In this document: positions 23,116 to 32,461 of the stretch, piece by piece
Numbering within the stretch: the stretch's first letter is position 1
Layout: each line of letters starts with the position of its first letter
NCBI GenBank assembly: GCA_025800365.1
Contig: JAOXRT010000222.1
Location: forward strand, 1-43,315
DNA from: Cellvibrionaceae bacterium
GTDB taxonomy: Bacteria > Pseudomonadota > Gammaproteobacteria > Pseudomonadales > Cellvibrionaceae
Reading direction: 5' to 3'
DNA length: 43,315 nt
Position numbers and translations under genes: made by a program
Notes under the pieces: generated by a model
What the model saw: only the letters and a program-made list of their open reading frames with translations
What the model was told of the DNA's origin: nothing
The model's database searches: none

Positions 23116-25002
23116 TTACTTTTTAGAAGCAACCCAATCTTTAACTTTCATCTCAACAACTTGCATTGGCATTGCGCCACTTAGCAAAGCTACATCGTGA
23201 AATTCTTTAATATCGAATTTCTCGCCGAGCTCAGCCTTAGCCATCTCGCGTAACTCTAAGAACTTCAACATACCAAGTTTGTAGCCCAAAGCCTGACCTG
23301 GCCATGCCATGTAGCGCTCAATTTCTGCAGTGGTTTCGGTTTCACCCATGCCGGTATTGGCCATCATATATTCGATAGCTTCTTCACGGCTCCACTTTTT
23401 AAAGTGCATGCCGGTATCAACTACCAAACGCACAGCACGGAAAATTTCCGCTTTCAAACGACCAAGATCACCAAATGGATCATCTTTATATTCGCCCATT
23501 TCCCAAACTACACGTTCAGAGTACAAAGCCCAACCTTCAGAGTAGGCATTGTAGGCAGCAACACGGCGCAACAGCGGCAAGCTGTCTTGCGCTAAATTCA
23601 AAGCAATTTGCCAGTGATGACCTGGGTTGGCTTCATGGTAAGTTAGAGTGCGAAGATCAAACTTCGGTACCGCTTTCATGTCGCGCAAGTTGATCCAGTA
23701 AATTCCTGGAACGCTACCGTCTAAAGTCGGTGCGGTATAGCGGCCACCCGCTTCGCCATCTTCAACTGCTTCTGGAATGCGGCGAACTTCTACATCATAA
23801 GGAGGCTTAGTAGCGAACTGCTCTGGCATGCGTTTGTTAATGTGCTCGATCATGCCATTAAGGTCGTTCAATAATTCCTGGCGACCTGCATCGGAATCTT
23901 CATAAAGGAAGCGTGCTTCATCGGTTAAGCTGATCATGCGCTCACCAACAGAACCTTCGTTATAACCTTGCGCTTTTAAAATCTCATCCATCTCTGCGGT
24001 GATGCGAGCAACTTCCGCCAAGCCAACCTCATGTACTTCGGCTGGGGTCATACTGGTATCGCCTAAACGCTGCACCATCGCTAGATAAAATTTATCACCA
24101 TTTGGCTGTGCCCAAATACCAGAGGCATCACGTGCTTTGCTTTCATATTTGCGCAGAGTTTCCGCAACTTTGCGATAGCCTGGGTAAACATGTTTTTCTA
24201 CATTGGCGGCGGCTTCTGCAAGTAGGGCCTGTTTGTCTTCTTCGGCAAAGCCTTCAATTTTATCTAGCTTGCTCTTAAGGCTGGTCACCAAGGTGTGCTC
24301 AGTCGCAGGAATCGCGCTATAACCATCAACAAAATTTAGCGTACTTTTAACCAAAGCTTTTGGCATTACCCAATCAGTTTCAGAATCGCTAATTAGTTTT
24401 TTGTTGATATTGTCGATGTAGGCTTCAAAAGCTACTAGGCGTTGCAAATAAAGTTCTGCATCTTCTTTGCTTTTTATTTGCTGCGCGTTTTGCAAAGTGG
24501 CAGGGCCATCAATCAAGGGGCCATTAATTTGGTTTACGATAAATGGAGTGTGGCCCATCCAAGTATCAATATAACCTTGTTCGAAACCTTCAACGCCAGC
24601 GAAGTAGTTTAAAAGGTTTGCACCAACGCGTTGGTTGTCTAGGTTTAGACCTTCATTGGCGACATCCAGTGCGCTAATGGCTTTGGCAGCAGCGGCCATG
24701 GTAGAGCGAAGCGCATTTTCAGATTCCAAAGAGTAGTCTTCCATGCGGCTTAAGTAAGCACCGCCGGCCGTCTTTTCATCTAGCCCGACTTGAGTCGCAA
24801 ATTGTGGGCGAGCTTTAAACAATGCTGTAGTGGCTTCATCCAGCTGGGTGCCTAGGCTCTTAGGGGCTGCGACTTCAGCGGCTGCTTGTTCTACTGTTGC
24901 GGCCGCTGGCGCAGCTGCTGGGGCTTTGGCTTCTTCTTTATTGCCACAGGCGCTAAGGGCAATAGCGGCTGTTAGGGCTAGGGCGATAGGGGTGCGTTTC
25001 AT
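23116..25002 (-). CDS. DUF885-family lipoprotein, putative metallopeptidase
   Basis: 628-residue exported lipoprotein. The signal peptide ends in the lipobox LSAC with Cys19, followed by an Ala/Pro-rich linker (about 28-48). The rest is a DUF885 domain, with the metal-binding motif TYHEANPGHHWQIAL (HExxPGHH) near residue 455 and ARRL-like downstream helices. DUF885 proteins resemble M32-type carboxypeptidases and are predicted zinc peptidases; true substrates are mostly unknown. No Asp or Trp follows position +1 in a way that would mark inner-membrane retention (residue 20 is Gly), so outer-membrane anchoring is likely. It lies 103 bp after cysQ on the same strand with a small hairpin (25049-25065) between. 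Confidence 0.9.
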   Translation of the reverse strand: MKRTPIALALTAAIALSACGNKEEAKAPAAAPAAATVEQAAAEVAAPKSLGTQLDEATTALFKARPQFATQVGLDEKTAGGAYLSRMEDYSLESENALRSTMAAAAKAISALDVANEGLNLDNQRVGANLLNYFAGVEGFEQGYIDTWMGHTPFIVNQINGPLIDGPATLQNAQQIKSKEDAELYLQRLVAFEAYIDNINKKLISDSETDWVMPKALVKSTLNFVDGYSAIPATEHTLVTSLKSKLDKIEGFAEEDKQALLAEAAANVEKHVYPGYRKVAETLRKYESKARDASGIWAQPNGDKFYLAMVQRLGDTSMTPAEVHEVGLAEVARITAEMDEILKAQGYNEGSVGERMISLTDEARFLYEDSDAGRQELLNDLNGMIEHINKRMPEQFATKPPYDVEVRRIPEAVEDGEAGGRYTAPTLDGSVPGIYWINLRDMKAVPKFDLRTLTYHEANPGHHWQIALNLAQDSLPLLRRVAAYNAYSEGWALYSERVVWEMGEYKDDPFGDLGRLKAEIFRAVRLVVDTGMHFKKWSREEAIEYMMANTGMGETETTAEIERYMAWPGQALGYKLGMLKFLELREMAKAELGEKFDIKEFHDVALLSGAMPMQVVEMKVKDWVASKK

Positions 25003-25105
25003 GCTTCTACTCGCTGTGGTTTGTGTGTTTTGTAGTAAATTAACGGACGAGCCTCGATGAGGCTCAATTTCGGCATTTTTTAGGGGTGCCTTAAGCTACT
25101 AGGAT

Positions 25106-25972
25106 CTAGCTACTTGGATCTAATAACTCGGCCCAGTCCAAGCTAGGGTCCCCAACTACATAAAAGTTGGGGTTCAATAGGGATTCTTTGTGGTTGTAGC
25201 GCAGATCACTAAATTCTGGGTTGAGCACCTTACCGCCAGCCGCCGACACTACAGCATGGGCCGCCGCCGTATCCCATTCGCAGGTCGGCGCTAAGCGTGG
25301 GTATAGCTGGGCTTTGCCCTCGGCGATTAAGCACAGTTTTAAAGAGCTTCCCATAGATTCTAAGTGGCATTGGCTAAAGCTGTTTTCCAACTGGCCTATT
25401 AATGCATCAATTTCAGCCGCTCCGTGTCGGCGGCTGCCCACAACAATTAGTTCTTGCTGTAAGGCCTGTGCTTGGGTGCTTATCGCTTCTTGTTTAGTAA
25501 TTGTGCTGCCATCGTTGCTGTATTTAATGGCCTCGCTGCGATCTGCTAGCAGGTTGCCGATATAGCTTAGTTTTAAAACTGGGCTGTGAACTAGGCCGAA
25601 AATAGGCTTATTTTCGTGGATTAGGGCGATATTAACGGTGAACTCGTCATTTCTGTTGATAAATTCCTTGGTGCCGTCCAAAGGGTCAATCAGCCAGTAA
25701 TATTGCCAAGATTGTCGTTCGGCAAAGCTGGGCATGGGCGATTCTTCCGATAAAACCGGTATTTCGGGGCTAAATTCAGCCAAGGCGGCACAAATGACTT
25801 TATGGGCAGCTAGGTCAGCTTGGGTAACTGGGGAGTCATCGCCCTTGTGATTTATCTCGATTTCTCCCTGTTGGTAGTAAATTTCCAAAATCGCTTGTCC
25901 GGCCTCGAGGCCGATATCGATTAATCGCTGATTTAGGTCTGCTCGCTGCAAACTGGGGGGGAGGGAGCTCAT
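25106..25972 (-). CDS. cysQ: 3'(2'),5'-bisphosphate nucleotidase CysQ
   Basis: 288-residue Mg2+-dependent phosphatase of the inositol-monophosphatase family that hydrolyses PAP to AMP, removing a by-product of sulfate assimilation. Motifs: DDSPVTQADLAAH (45-57), ESP..., IDPLDGTKEFINRNDEF (95-111; metal ligands Asp96, Asp99) and CEWDTAAAHAVVSAAGG (about 228-244), all CysQ-like. The KEF triplet after DPLDGT separates CysQ from IMPases. The start has AAGGAAGGCC before it. It diverges from the yrfG gene 97 bp away; cysQ and yrfG are neighbours in pseudomonads too, usually with nudE between, which is not present here. Confidence 0.93.
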   Translation of the reverse strand: MSSLPPSLQRADLNQRLIDIGLEAGQAILEIYYQQGEIEINHKGDDSPVTQADLAAHKVICAALAEFSPEIPVLSEESPMPSFAERQSWQYYWLIDPLDGTKEFINRNDEFTVNIALIHENKPIFGLVHSPVLKLSYIGNLLADRSEAIKYSNDGSTITKQEAISTQAQALQQELIVVGSRRHGAAEIDALIGQLENSFSQCHLESMGSSLKLCLIAEGKAQLYPRLAPTCEWDTAAAHAVVSAAGGKVLNPEFSDLRYNHKESLLNPNFYVVGDPSLDWAELLDPSS

Positions 25973-26069
25973 GGCCTTCCTTATTTTGTGTTAATCTTAG
26001 CCGCCTTGCGCCGCTGGGAGTACCAGTCCTGCTGGCGCCTTGCCGCTGTGATATTGAGTAAAACAAATT

Positions 26070-26747
26070 ATGACGTCTAATTCACCCCAAGCCCAAGTGG
26101 ACTGGGAGCAGATCGATACCGTGCTATTGGATATGGATGGTACCTTGTTAGATCTGCATTTCGATAATTATTTCTGGCTGCAGCATTTGCCTCGACGCTA
26201 TGTAGACACCCATGGTGTAACTATGGAGGCCGCTCAAGAAAAGCTACATGGTATGTTTGAAACCTACCGCGGCAAGCTGGAATGGTATTGCCTAGAGCAT
26301 TGGTCAGAGGCGCTAGATCTTGATATCCGAGCTTTAAAAGAAGAGGTGCAAGAGCGTATTGCCATGCGTCCTTATGCCATTGAATTTTTGCAGCGTTTGC
26401 GTGCGTTAAATAAAAAGCTGGTGTTGATTACCAATGCACACCCGCAGAGCTTATCGCTCAAGCTGGATATTACCTCTATTGATCAATGGCTGGATGTGGT
26501 GATTTCATCCCATCAGTATCGCCAACCAAAAGAACAGCAGGCCTTTTGGCATTGTTTGCAAGAGCAGGAACAATTTGACCCTGAACGCACTCTATTTATT
26601 GACGATACTGTGAGTATCCTAGAGTCGGCGGCGACCTATGGCATAAAACACTTGCTGTGTATTCATCAGCCCGATAGCCAGCAGGAGCGTCGTATTGATG
26701 CCTACCCAGCTATTGATCACTTCGATGAAATTATGCCCAAGCTGTAG
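26070..26747 (+). CDS. yrfG: GMP/IMP nucleotidase YrfG (HAD superfamily)
   Basis: 225-residue HAD phosphatase. Motif I is VLLDMDGTLLDLHFDNYFW with Asp21 and Asp23; motif II is LVLITNAH; motif III/IV region is SSHQYRQPKEQQAFW (Lys) and FIDDTVSILESAATYG (Asp-Asp). The extended DLHFDNYFWLQHLP after motif I and the C-terminal HLLCIHQPDSQ are specific to the YrfG (5'-nucleotidase for GMP and IMP) group. It lies 8 bp before hslR, the same order as in Escherichia coli. A role in purine nucleotide turnover is inferred from that enzyme. Confidence 0.92.
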   Translation: MTSNSPQAQVDWEQIDTVLLDMDGTLLDLHFDNYFWLQHLPRRYVDTHGVTMEAAQEKLHGMFETYRGKLEWYCLEHWSEALDLDIRALKEEVQERIAMRPYAIEFLQRLRALNKKLVLITNAHPQSLSLKLDITSIDQWLDVVISSHQYRQPKEQQAFWHCLQEQEQFDPERTLFIDDTVSILESAATYGIKHLLCIHQPDSQQERRIDAYPAIDHFDEIMPKL

Positions 26748-26755
26748 AGGATATT

Positions 26756-27142
26756 TTGGAAAAAGTACGAGTAGATAAATGGCTTTGGGCAGCGAGATTT
26801 TTTAAAACCCGAAGCTTGGCTAAAACTGCAATCGATGGTGGCAAGATCCACGCGGATGGGCAACGGGTTAAAGCCAGCAAAGAAATTCTGGTTGGGCAAA
26901 TTTTAACTATTCGTCAGGGCTGGGATGAAAAAGATGTAGAGGTTTTGGCCCTATCAGATAAAAGAGGGCCTGCGCCTGTGGCTCAGCAGTTATATCAAGA
27001 AACCGCCGAGAGTATTGCAAAGCGTGAAGCTGAAGCCGCTAAGCGTAAAGCTTTACGAGGTATAGATCTTAGCCCAGAAAACCGGCCAACGAAAAAGCAG
27101 CGCCGTCAAATTCATCGCTTTCGCGAACAAGATTATTCTTAG
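26756..27142 (+). CDS. hslR: Ribosome-associated heat shock protein Hsp15 (HslR)
   Basis: 128-residue S4-domain RNA-binding protein. EKVRVDKWLWAARFFKTRSLAKTAIDGGKIHADGQRVKASKEI is the S4 fold, and the basic tail PENRPTKKQRRQIHRFR is typical of HslR. In E. coli it binds free 50S subunits carrying a nascent chain and helps to recycle stalled ribosomes. The start is TTG (26756): the sequence AGAGGATATT before it gives a good ribosome binding site, the next residues EKVRVDKWLW are the conserved N-terminus, and there is no ATG that keeps them. It follows yrfG by 8 bp. Confidence 0.93.
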   Translation: MEKVRVDKWLWAARFFKTRSLAKTAIDGGKIHADGQRVKASKEILVGQILTIRQGWDEKDVEVLALSDKRGPAPVAQQLYQETAESIAKREAEAAKRKALRGIDLSPENRPTKKQRRQIHRFREQDYS

Positions 27143-27176
27143 GGTAGCAAGCGAATTATTAAAATAGGTAAATTGG

Positions 27177-28697
27177 ATGATACTTATGTTTTCTCGCCGT
27201 GTATTAATGGTGATTGTTTCTTTTTGTGTGCTGGGCCTTGCCGCCAATACACAGGCTGTTGTTAGCAAAGATTCTCAAAAGGTAAAAAACGCAGTTATAA
27301 AAATTTATAGCACTTTAACACCCCCTGATTATTTTACGCCTTGGCGCCTACTTAACTCGCAGCAAAGTAGTGGCTCCGGTGCGGTTATTGCGGGTAAGCG
27401 AATTTTAACCAACGCCCACGTGATTGCTGATGCCAGTTATCTGCAGGTGCAAAAAAATGGCCAGCCAAAGAAGTATTTGGCTCGCGTCGATTTTGTATCT
27501 CATGCGGCTGACTTGGCGATACTTAAGGTGGAAGATGAAAGCTTTTTTGATGGCATTACGCCATTAAAAGTTGGCAAATTACCTGAGCCTTTAGAAACAG
27601 TCTCGGTTTTTGGTTACCCTTTCGGAGGTAATACGCTCAGTATTACCCAAGGTGTTCTGTCTCGTGTTGAACACCAGTTTTATGCTCACGCTGGTGGTTA
27701 TCTTCTAGCTGGCCAAATCGATGCGGCGATTAACCCGGGTAACTCTGGTGGCCCGGTTATCGCTGGCGATAAAATTGTGGGGGTGGTAATGCAGGCTAAT
27801 ACTGGTGCCCGTGCAGAAAATCTAGGCTATTTCGTGCCGCCATCAGTGATTCGTCATATTTTAAAAGATGCTGATGATTCAGAGCATAATGGTTTTGTAA
27901 ATCTAGGTTTGCGCACCCAAAGCCTGGAAAGCCCGGCTCTGCGCGGTGCTCACAAACTAAAAGAAGATCAAAATGGTGCTTTGATTGTTAAAGTATTTGA
28001 AGGCAGTGTTTCTGAAGGAAAGCTATTTCCAGGTGATGTGATTTTGGCCATTGATGGTTATGACGTGGCGGAAGATCGCTCCATTGAGTTCCGTAAAAAT
28101 CAGCGCACTAACTTCAAGTACGCTTTAGACCAGCATCATGTTGGCGATACCATTAAGCTTAAAGTCAGTCGTGATGGCAAAACTCAAACTATCAAACTTA
28201 AAGCAGCACCTTCGAGAAGAAACTATAGCTTAGTGTTGGCGGAACGCTTTGGTGCGCAACCTTCTTACTTTATTTATGGTGGCGTGGTATTTGTACCGCT
28301 GAATATGAATTTGATTAAGCGTTGGGGCAGCAGTTGGCACAGCAAGGCACCTATCGATTTCTTAAGTGCTCGCGGTCAGTGGCGTTCACCGGAAAAAACC
28401 GAATTGGTTGTAGCTCTTAAGGTTTTGCCGGCCGATGTTAATCTTGGTTTTCATGATTGGAAAAACTGGATTATCGAATCAGTCAATGGCCAGCCTATTA
28501 AAGACTTTGCCAGCTTTGTTGAGCAGGTGCGAGGTAATCAGCAAGAGTATTTAACCTTAGCGGATAGCGATGGTTATCAAATTGTTTTGAATAAGCAGGC
28601 TTCTGAAGCGAGCTTGGATGACATTTTGGCTCGCTATCGAGTACCTATGGCTTTTTCAATGGATCTTGAGCCCAAAACGGCTACAGCAGAGCAATAG
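27177..28697 (+). CDS. Exported HtrA/Deg-type serine protease with PDZ domain
   Basis: 506-residue S1C-type protease with a signal peptide or anchor (about 1-27, SRRVLMVIVSFCVLGLAANTQA). The catalytic triad is His81 (TNAHVIADA), Asp112 (HAADLAILK) and Ser190 (NPGNSGGPVI). A PDZ domain lies at about 235-345 (GDVILAIDGYDVAEDRSIEF), and a C-terminal part (about 350-490) has a second, degenerate PDZ-like segment (WIIESVNGQPIKDFASFVEQV). The layout resembles plant Deg9 and bacterial relatives rather than E. coli DegP. It should cut misfolded or specific envelope proteins. The gene stands between hslR and hslO, which are adjacent in E. coli, and follows hslR by 34 bp. Confidence 0.9.
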   Translation: MILMFSRRVLMVIVSFCVLGLAANTQAVVSKDSQKVKNAVIKIYSTLTPPDYFTPWRLLNSQQSSGSGAVIAGKRILTNAHVIADASYLQVQKNGQPKKYLARVDFVSHAADLAILKVEDESFFDGITPLKVGKLPEPLETVSVFGYPFGGNTLSITQGVLSRVEHQFYAHAGGYLLAGQIDAAINPGNSGGPVIAGDKIVGVVMQANTGARAENLGYFVPPSVIRHILKDADDSEHNGFVNLGLRTQSLESPALRGAHKLKEDQNGALIVKVFEGSVSEGKLFPGDVILAIDGYDVAEDRSIEFRKNQRTNFKYALDQHHVGDTIKLKVSRDGKTQTIKLKAAPSRRNYSLVLAERFGAQPSYFIYGGVVFVPLNMNLIKRWGSSWHSKAPIDFLSARGQWRSPEKTELVVALKVLPADVNLGFHDWKNWIIESVNGQPIKDFASFVEQVRGNQQEYLTLADSDGYQIVLNKQASEASLDDILARYRVPMAFSMDLEPKTATAEQ

Positions 28698-28730
28698 TAG
28701 CTCTGCTAACTTTGCTCTGAGGAATTGATA

Positions 28731-29153
28731 ATGCTTCGAGTTTTTATCGCTTTGTGTTTGTTGTTACTTGCCCTTGATGGCTATGCCCAGCTCTATAAGT
28801 GGGTTGATGCCGAGGGCAATGTTCATTACAGCGATAGCAAACCTAAAGGGCAGGCTGCGGAAGATATTAGCGCAAAACTGCCCAGCACCAATATCGATAG
28901 CAGCCACAAAAAATTGCAGGCGCTTGATGTTATTCGTCAACAACGCCTACAAGATCAGCAGAAAAAGCAGCAGCAATTGCAGAGCCAAGCAAAGCAGCGT
29001 CAGCGGGCTTGCTCCCAAGCTCGCAGTAATCTCTCCCGTGTACGTGGGCGTTCTTACTTTCGCTATGGTGATGGTGGACAAAAGACCTCTGAGGCCGATC
29101 GTAAGAAGATGCAAGCGCAGGCCCAAGCGCGGGTTGATCGCCTTTGCAATTAG
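28731..29153 (+). CDS. DUF4124-domain exported protein
   Basis: 140-residue protein with a cleavable signal peptide (about 1-17, FIALCLLLLALDGYA-Q), then the DUF4124 motif LYKWVDAEGNVHYSDSKPKG, and a Gln/Lys/Arg-rich, probably coiled-coil region (about 65-105). Two cysteines (one near residue 92 and one at the end) could form a disulfide. I chose ATG 28731 because GAGGAATTGATA precedes it; a TTG two codons upstream is also in frame. It follows the protease gene by 33 bp and may be its partner. Function of DUF4124 is not known. Confidence 0.88.
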   Translation: MLRVFIALCLLLLALDGYAQLYKWVDAEGNVHYSDSKPKGQAAEDISAKLPSTNIDSSHKKLQALDVIRQQRLQDQQKKQQQLQSQAKQRQRACSQARSNLSRVRGRSYFRYGDGGQKTSEADRKKMQAQAQARVDRLCN

Positions 29154-29227
29154 CCTGATTAGTAGCCCTTGATGCTGGAAATTTAGACCCCATAATAGGG
29201 CATTCTAGATTTTGAGATTACAGCGTC

Positions 29228-30127
29228 ATGGCTAACAGCGACATTATTCAGCACTTTATCTTTGAAAATACCGACATCCGCGGCGAAATTATTACCTTGG
29301 AAGAGGCCTACCAGCAGGTGCGCGCTAATAATGCCGCGGCAGAAGAGGTGGTTCCAGAGGCCGTTTTGCGTTTGCTGGGCGAGTTCATGGCGGCTGTAGC
29401 ACTGCTTTCGGGCACCTTAAAGTTTGAAGGTTTGCTAACCCTGCAGGCTCGTGGCGAAGGCACGATGCCTATGATTATGGCTGAAGCCAGCTATCAAAAG
29501 GGGCTGCGCGCGGCTGTTCAAGTAAATGATGCTGCTACAATTGAGGCGTTGGAAGAAATCAGCCTGGCCCAGCTATTGGGCAATAATGGCTTACTGGCCA
29601 TCTTGATTCAGCCCGATAAAGGTGAGCGCTACCAAGGCATTGTGCCCCTATCAAAGAATAATCTTGCCGCCTGTTTAGAGGATTACTTCGCTCAATCGGA
29701 GCAGCTGGGTACGCGTTTCTGGTTGGCGGCCGATGAGCAGCGCGCGACAGGCTTGATGGTTCAGGAGCTTCCCCAGCAATTGGCCGATGCCCAAAGCAAT
29801 GCCGAACACTGGCAAACCATTACGGCTTTGGCGGAAACCATCAAGGATGAAGAGTTGCTGAGCTTAGATCAGCACACCACCCTTTACCGTCTATTTAATG
29901 AAGAAGAAGTCCGTTTGTTTGACCCTCAAGAGGTGCGCTTTCAGTGCAGCTGCTCTGAAGAGCGCTGTGTAAGTACCATTATCTCTATTGGGCAAGCCGA
30001 AGCTGCTGAGATTCTCAGCGAGCAGGACTTAATCACTATGGATTGCCATTTCTGTGGCAAGAAGTATCAATTTGGCCCTCAGCAAGTAGACAAAATCTTT
30101 GCTGAGCTGGGCAATCAGGCTCACTAA
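29228..30127 (+). CDS. hslO: Redox-regulated chaperone Hsp33
   Basis: 299-residue holdase chaperone that is switched on by oxidative unfolding. The zinc-binding redox switch is at the C-terminus: CSCSEERC with Cys240 and Cys242, and CHFCGKKY with Cys273 and Cys276. The N-terminal domain shows SDIIQHFIFENTDIRGEI and the GTLKFEGLLTLQARGEGTM stretch typical of HslO. It binds unfolding proteins under oxidative and heat stress. It is 74 bp from the DUF4124 gene, and pckA follows, in the E. coli order. Confidence 0.96.
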   Translation: MANSDIIQHFIFENTDIRGEIITLEEAYQQVRANNAAAEEVVPEAVLRLLGEFMAAVALLSGTLKFEGLLTLQARGEGTMPMIMAEASYQKGLRAAVQVNDAATIEALEEISLAQLLGNNGLLAILIQPDKGERYQGIVPLSKNNLAACLEDYFAQSEQLGTRFWLAADEQRATGLMVQELPQQLADAQSNAEHWQTITALAETIKDEELLSLDQHTTLYRLFNEEEVRLFDPQEVRFQCSCSEERCVSTIISIGQAEAAEILSEQDLITMDCHFCGKKYQFGPQQVDKIFAELGNQAH

Positions 30128-30440
30128 TTAGCGCTCGATTCCGGGCGGTATATTAGGGGTTTCTATGTATTGTTGGGCTTGCTGCGAGGGCAGGCCCGGC
30201 GGGCTTTTGGCGCATAATGTTGTCAAAAAAAGCTTGTAAAAATACTACCTAAAAAAGTACCAGGATAAGATCGAATCTCAATAGGTTTTCTGGCATAATG
30301 GCGCCCCCAAATTTACCGAACCCTGAATTTTAGTATTTCAGGGCAGACAGATTTTTAATTAAAAATGTCTATACCTCTGGTGCTTCGGCGGTGTTTGCTG
30401 AGGTGCGGCGGTGCAGGCCCATAGCTGACAGGACACATCC
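30128..30440. promoter_or_regulatory. Intergenic region hslO-pckA with dyads
   Basis: 313 bp without a gene. It holds a 7-bp hairpin CCCTGAA-N9-TTCAGGG (30321-30343) and right after it a 16-bp perfect AT palindrome ATTTTTAATTAAAAAT (30351-30366), both in the likely 5' leader of pckA. A possible -10 is CATAAT (30294-30299) with a poor -35 (TCGAAT, 30271-30276). GCCCGGCGGGCTTTT (near 30193-30207) may be a weak hslO terminator. Confidence 0.4.
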
Positions 30441-32000
30441 ATGACACAAATTGACGATTCTCCAACCGTCTACACAGATCTAAGCTCAGTTGAGCTGATT
30501 GAGCAGGCTTTGGCCCGCGGTGAAGGTAAGCTGGCTGCCAATGGCGCATTTACTGCCGAAACCGGTGAGCGCACTGGCCGTTCACCAGCTGACCGCTATA
30601 CAGTAGAAGAGCCTTCTACCGCTGATAGCATCGATTGGGGCGCGGTAAACCGTCCTTTCGATTCTGACAAGTTCGACGCCCTATGGGATCGTGTTGAAGA
30701 GCATGTAGCCGGTGTTGATTCATTTGTATCTCACCTGCACGTGGCAGAAGACCCAGATCACTACCTAGCGGTTAAAGTGACGACTGAGACGGCATGGCAC
30801 AATTTGTTCGGTCGCAATATGTTCATCCGCACCGACAACTACAACCCTAAGGGTAAAGAAGAGTGGCGCATTCTGCATGCGGCCAACTTCGTATGTGAGC
30901 CAGAGCGCGATGGCACCAACTCTGAAGTTGCCGTAATCGTAAACTTCGCTCAGCGCAAAGTTCTTTTGGCTGGTGCCAAGTACGCCGGTGAAATGAAGAA
31001 GTCTATGTTCGCTGTACAAAACTTCTTGTTGCCAGAAAAAGACGTAATGCCAATGCACTGCTCGGCCAACGTTGGTAAAGATGGCGATACTTGTTTGTTC
31101 TTCGGCCTTTCTGGTACTGGTAAAACTACCCTATCTGCTGACCCTGAGCGTTACTTGATTGGTGATGACGAGCACGGTTGGGCCAAAGGCGCAGTATTTA
31201 ATATGGAAGGTGGCTGCTACGCGAAGACCATCGATCTAAGCCAAAAAAACGAGCCAGTTATTTGGGATGCTATTCGTTTCGGTGCCATCGTTGAAAACGT
31301 TGTTCATGATGACAAGCGCGTTGCTGACTACTGCGACACCAGCTTGACTGAAAATGGCCGTTGCTCATACCCACTTGAGCACGTTGAAATGCGTGTTGAA
31401 GAAAACCGTGCTGGTGAGCCAAAGAATGTTATCTTCCTAACTTGTGATGTTTCTGGTGTAATTCCTCCAGTTTCTATCTTGAGCAAAGAAGCTGCCGCAT
31501 ACCACTTCCTGTCGGGTTACACTGCTCGTGTAGGTTCTACTGAGCTAGGTGCAGAAGCCGGTATTCACCCAGCATTCTCTACCTGTTTTGGTGCTCCTTT
31601 TATGCCTCGCCCAGCTCGCGAATACGCTGAGCTATTAATGAAGCGCATCGAAGATTTCGATTCTAAAGTGTACTTGGTTAACACTGGTTGGACTGGTGGT
31701 GCAGGTGGTGCGAATGGCACTGGCTCTCGCTTCCCAATCCCTGTGACTCGCGCTGTTGTTGCCGCTATCCAGAACGGTTCTTTGGAAGGCGTTGCCACCG
31801 AGCACATGGACATCATGAACATGGAAATTCCTGTAGAAGTTCCAGGTGTTGATAAGTCTTACTTGAACCCTCGCGAAGCTTGGGCTGATAAAGACGCTTA
31901 CGATGCTTCTGCTAGCAAGCTTGCTGGTTTGTTCGCTGAGAACATTCAGAAGTTTGAAGTAAGCGCAGAGATTGAAGCGGCTGGCCCAAAAGCTAGCTAA
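30441..32000 (+). CDS. pckA: Phosphoenolpyruvate carboxykinase (ATP)
   Basis: 519-residue gluconeogenic enzyme converting oxaloacetate and ATP to phosphoenolpyruvate, CO2 and ADP. The kinase-1a loop is [16 protein letters not shown] (Gly222-Thr230) and the metal site GDDEHGW follows at 241-247. Other marks are [27 protein letters not shown], and the C-terminal [23 protein letters not shown]. Full length. The start has AGGACACATCC upstream. A perfect terminator lies 24 bp after the stop. The hslO-pckA neighbourhood is conserved in gammaproteobacteria. Codon use is enriched in common codons, fitting high expression during growth on acids, as the catabolic genes in this window suggest. Confidence 0.97.
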   Translation: MTQIDDSPTVYTDLSSVELIEQALARGEGKLAANGAFTAETGERTGRSPADRYTVEEPSTADSIDWGAVNRPFDSDKFDALWDRVEEHVAGVDSFVSHLHVAEDPDHYLAVKVTTETAWHNLFGRNMFIRTDNYNPKGKEEWRILHAANFVCEPERDGTNSEVAVIVNFAQRKVLLAGAKYAGEMKKSMFAVQNFLLPEKDVMPMHCSANVGKDGDTCLFFGLSGTGKTTLSADPERYLIGDDEHGWAKGAVFNMEGGCYAKTIDLSQKNEPVIWDAIRFGAIVENVVHDDKRVADYCDTSLTENGRCSYPLEHVEMRVEENRAGEPKNVIFLTCDVSGVIPPVSILSKEAAAYHFLSGYTARVGSTELGAEAGIHPAFSTCFGAPFMPRPAREYAELLMKRIEDFDSKVYLVNTGWTGGAGGANGTGSRFPIPVTRAVVAAIQNGSLEGVATEHMDIMNMEIPVEVPGVDKSYLNPREAWADKDAYDASASKLAGLFAENIQKFEVSAEIEAAGPKAS

Positions 32001-32023
32001 ACCCGCTTTAAATCTTGTTGTTT

Positions 32024-32056
32024 AAAAAGCCAAGCTCCTAGGAGCTTGGCTTTTTT
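32024..32056 (+). terminator. Rho-independent terminator of pckA
   Basis: AAAAAGCCAAGCTCC (32024-32038), loop TA, GGAGCTTGGCTTTTTT (32041-32056): a perfect 15-bp stem with a T run, 24 bases after the pckA stop. Confidence 0.95.
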
Positions 32057-32245
32057 GTTTTTGCGGCCTAGTAAAGGTCGGTCTAACTGCCTCTAGTTGT
32101 TAATTAGCCCAACTGCCTCAGCTTGATTGCTTTCGCCTCCTTCAAGACTTTTCTGCCGCCCCCGGCACACAAAACCACAATTTGTCATTTCTGGTCATTA
32201 AGTACTGAGCGAAGATGATAAAACCTATCAATAAGGATTAAAAAC

Positions 32246-32275
32246 ATGATCCTGATCAAAAAGAGTGATATGTAA
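32246..32275 (+). CDS. Possible 9-codon leader ORF
   Basis: ATG at 32246 preceded by AAGGATTAAAAAC encodes MILIKKSDM and stops at 32275, about 190 bp before the first gene of the GTPase operon. A short upstream ORF with a good ribosome binding site could act in attenuation, but chance is equally possible. Confidence 0.2.
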   Translation: MILIKKSDM

Positions 32276-32461
32276 TCTAACTAGAATCTACGGCCATTTT
32301 GATCAAAGGCTGTATCTACGCTGAATCTGTTCGAGTGGGCTGAAAATCAAACAACAGGATGTGGGCCGGTTTATTGCTGGTTATAGGAGCTTAGAAGCTT
32401 TGTTGAGCTTTAGCTGATTATTCTCGTGACAAGCTACTTAGTTTAAGTGGCAGAGAACCCT

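Larger units (their letters stand above)
32001..32461 (+). promoter_or_regulatory. Long leader/promoter region before the GTPase operon
   Basis: About 460 bp without a clear gene apart from the pckA terminator and a possible 9-codon ORF. Two related motifs stand out: CCTGATCAAAAAG (32251-32263) and, inverted, CATTTTGATCAAAGG around 32295-32309, sharing TTTTGATCA. I could not assign -35/-10 boxes with confidence. Confidence 0.4.
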
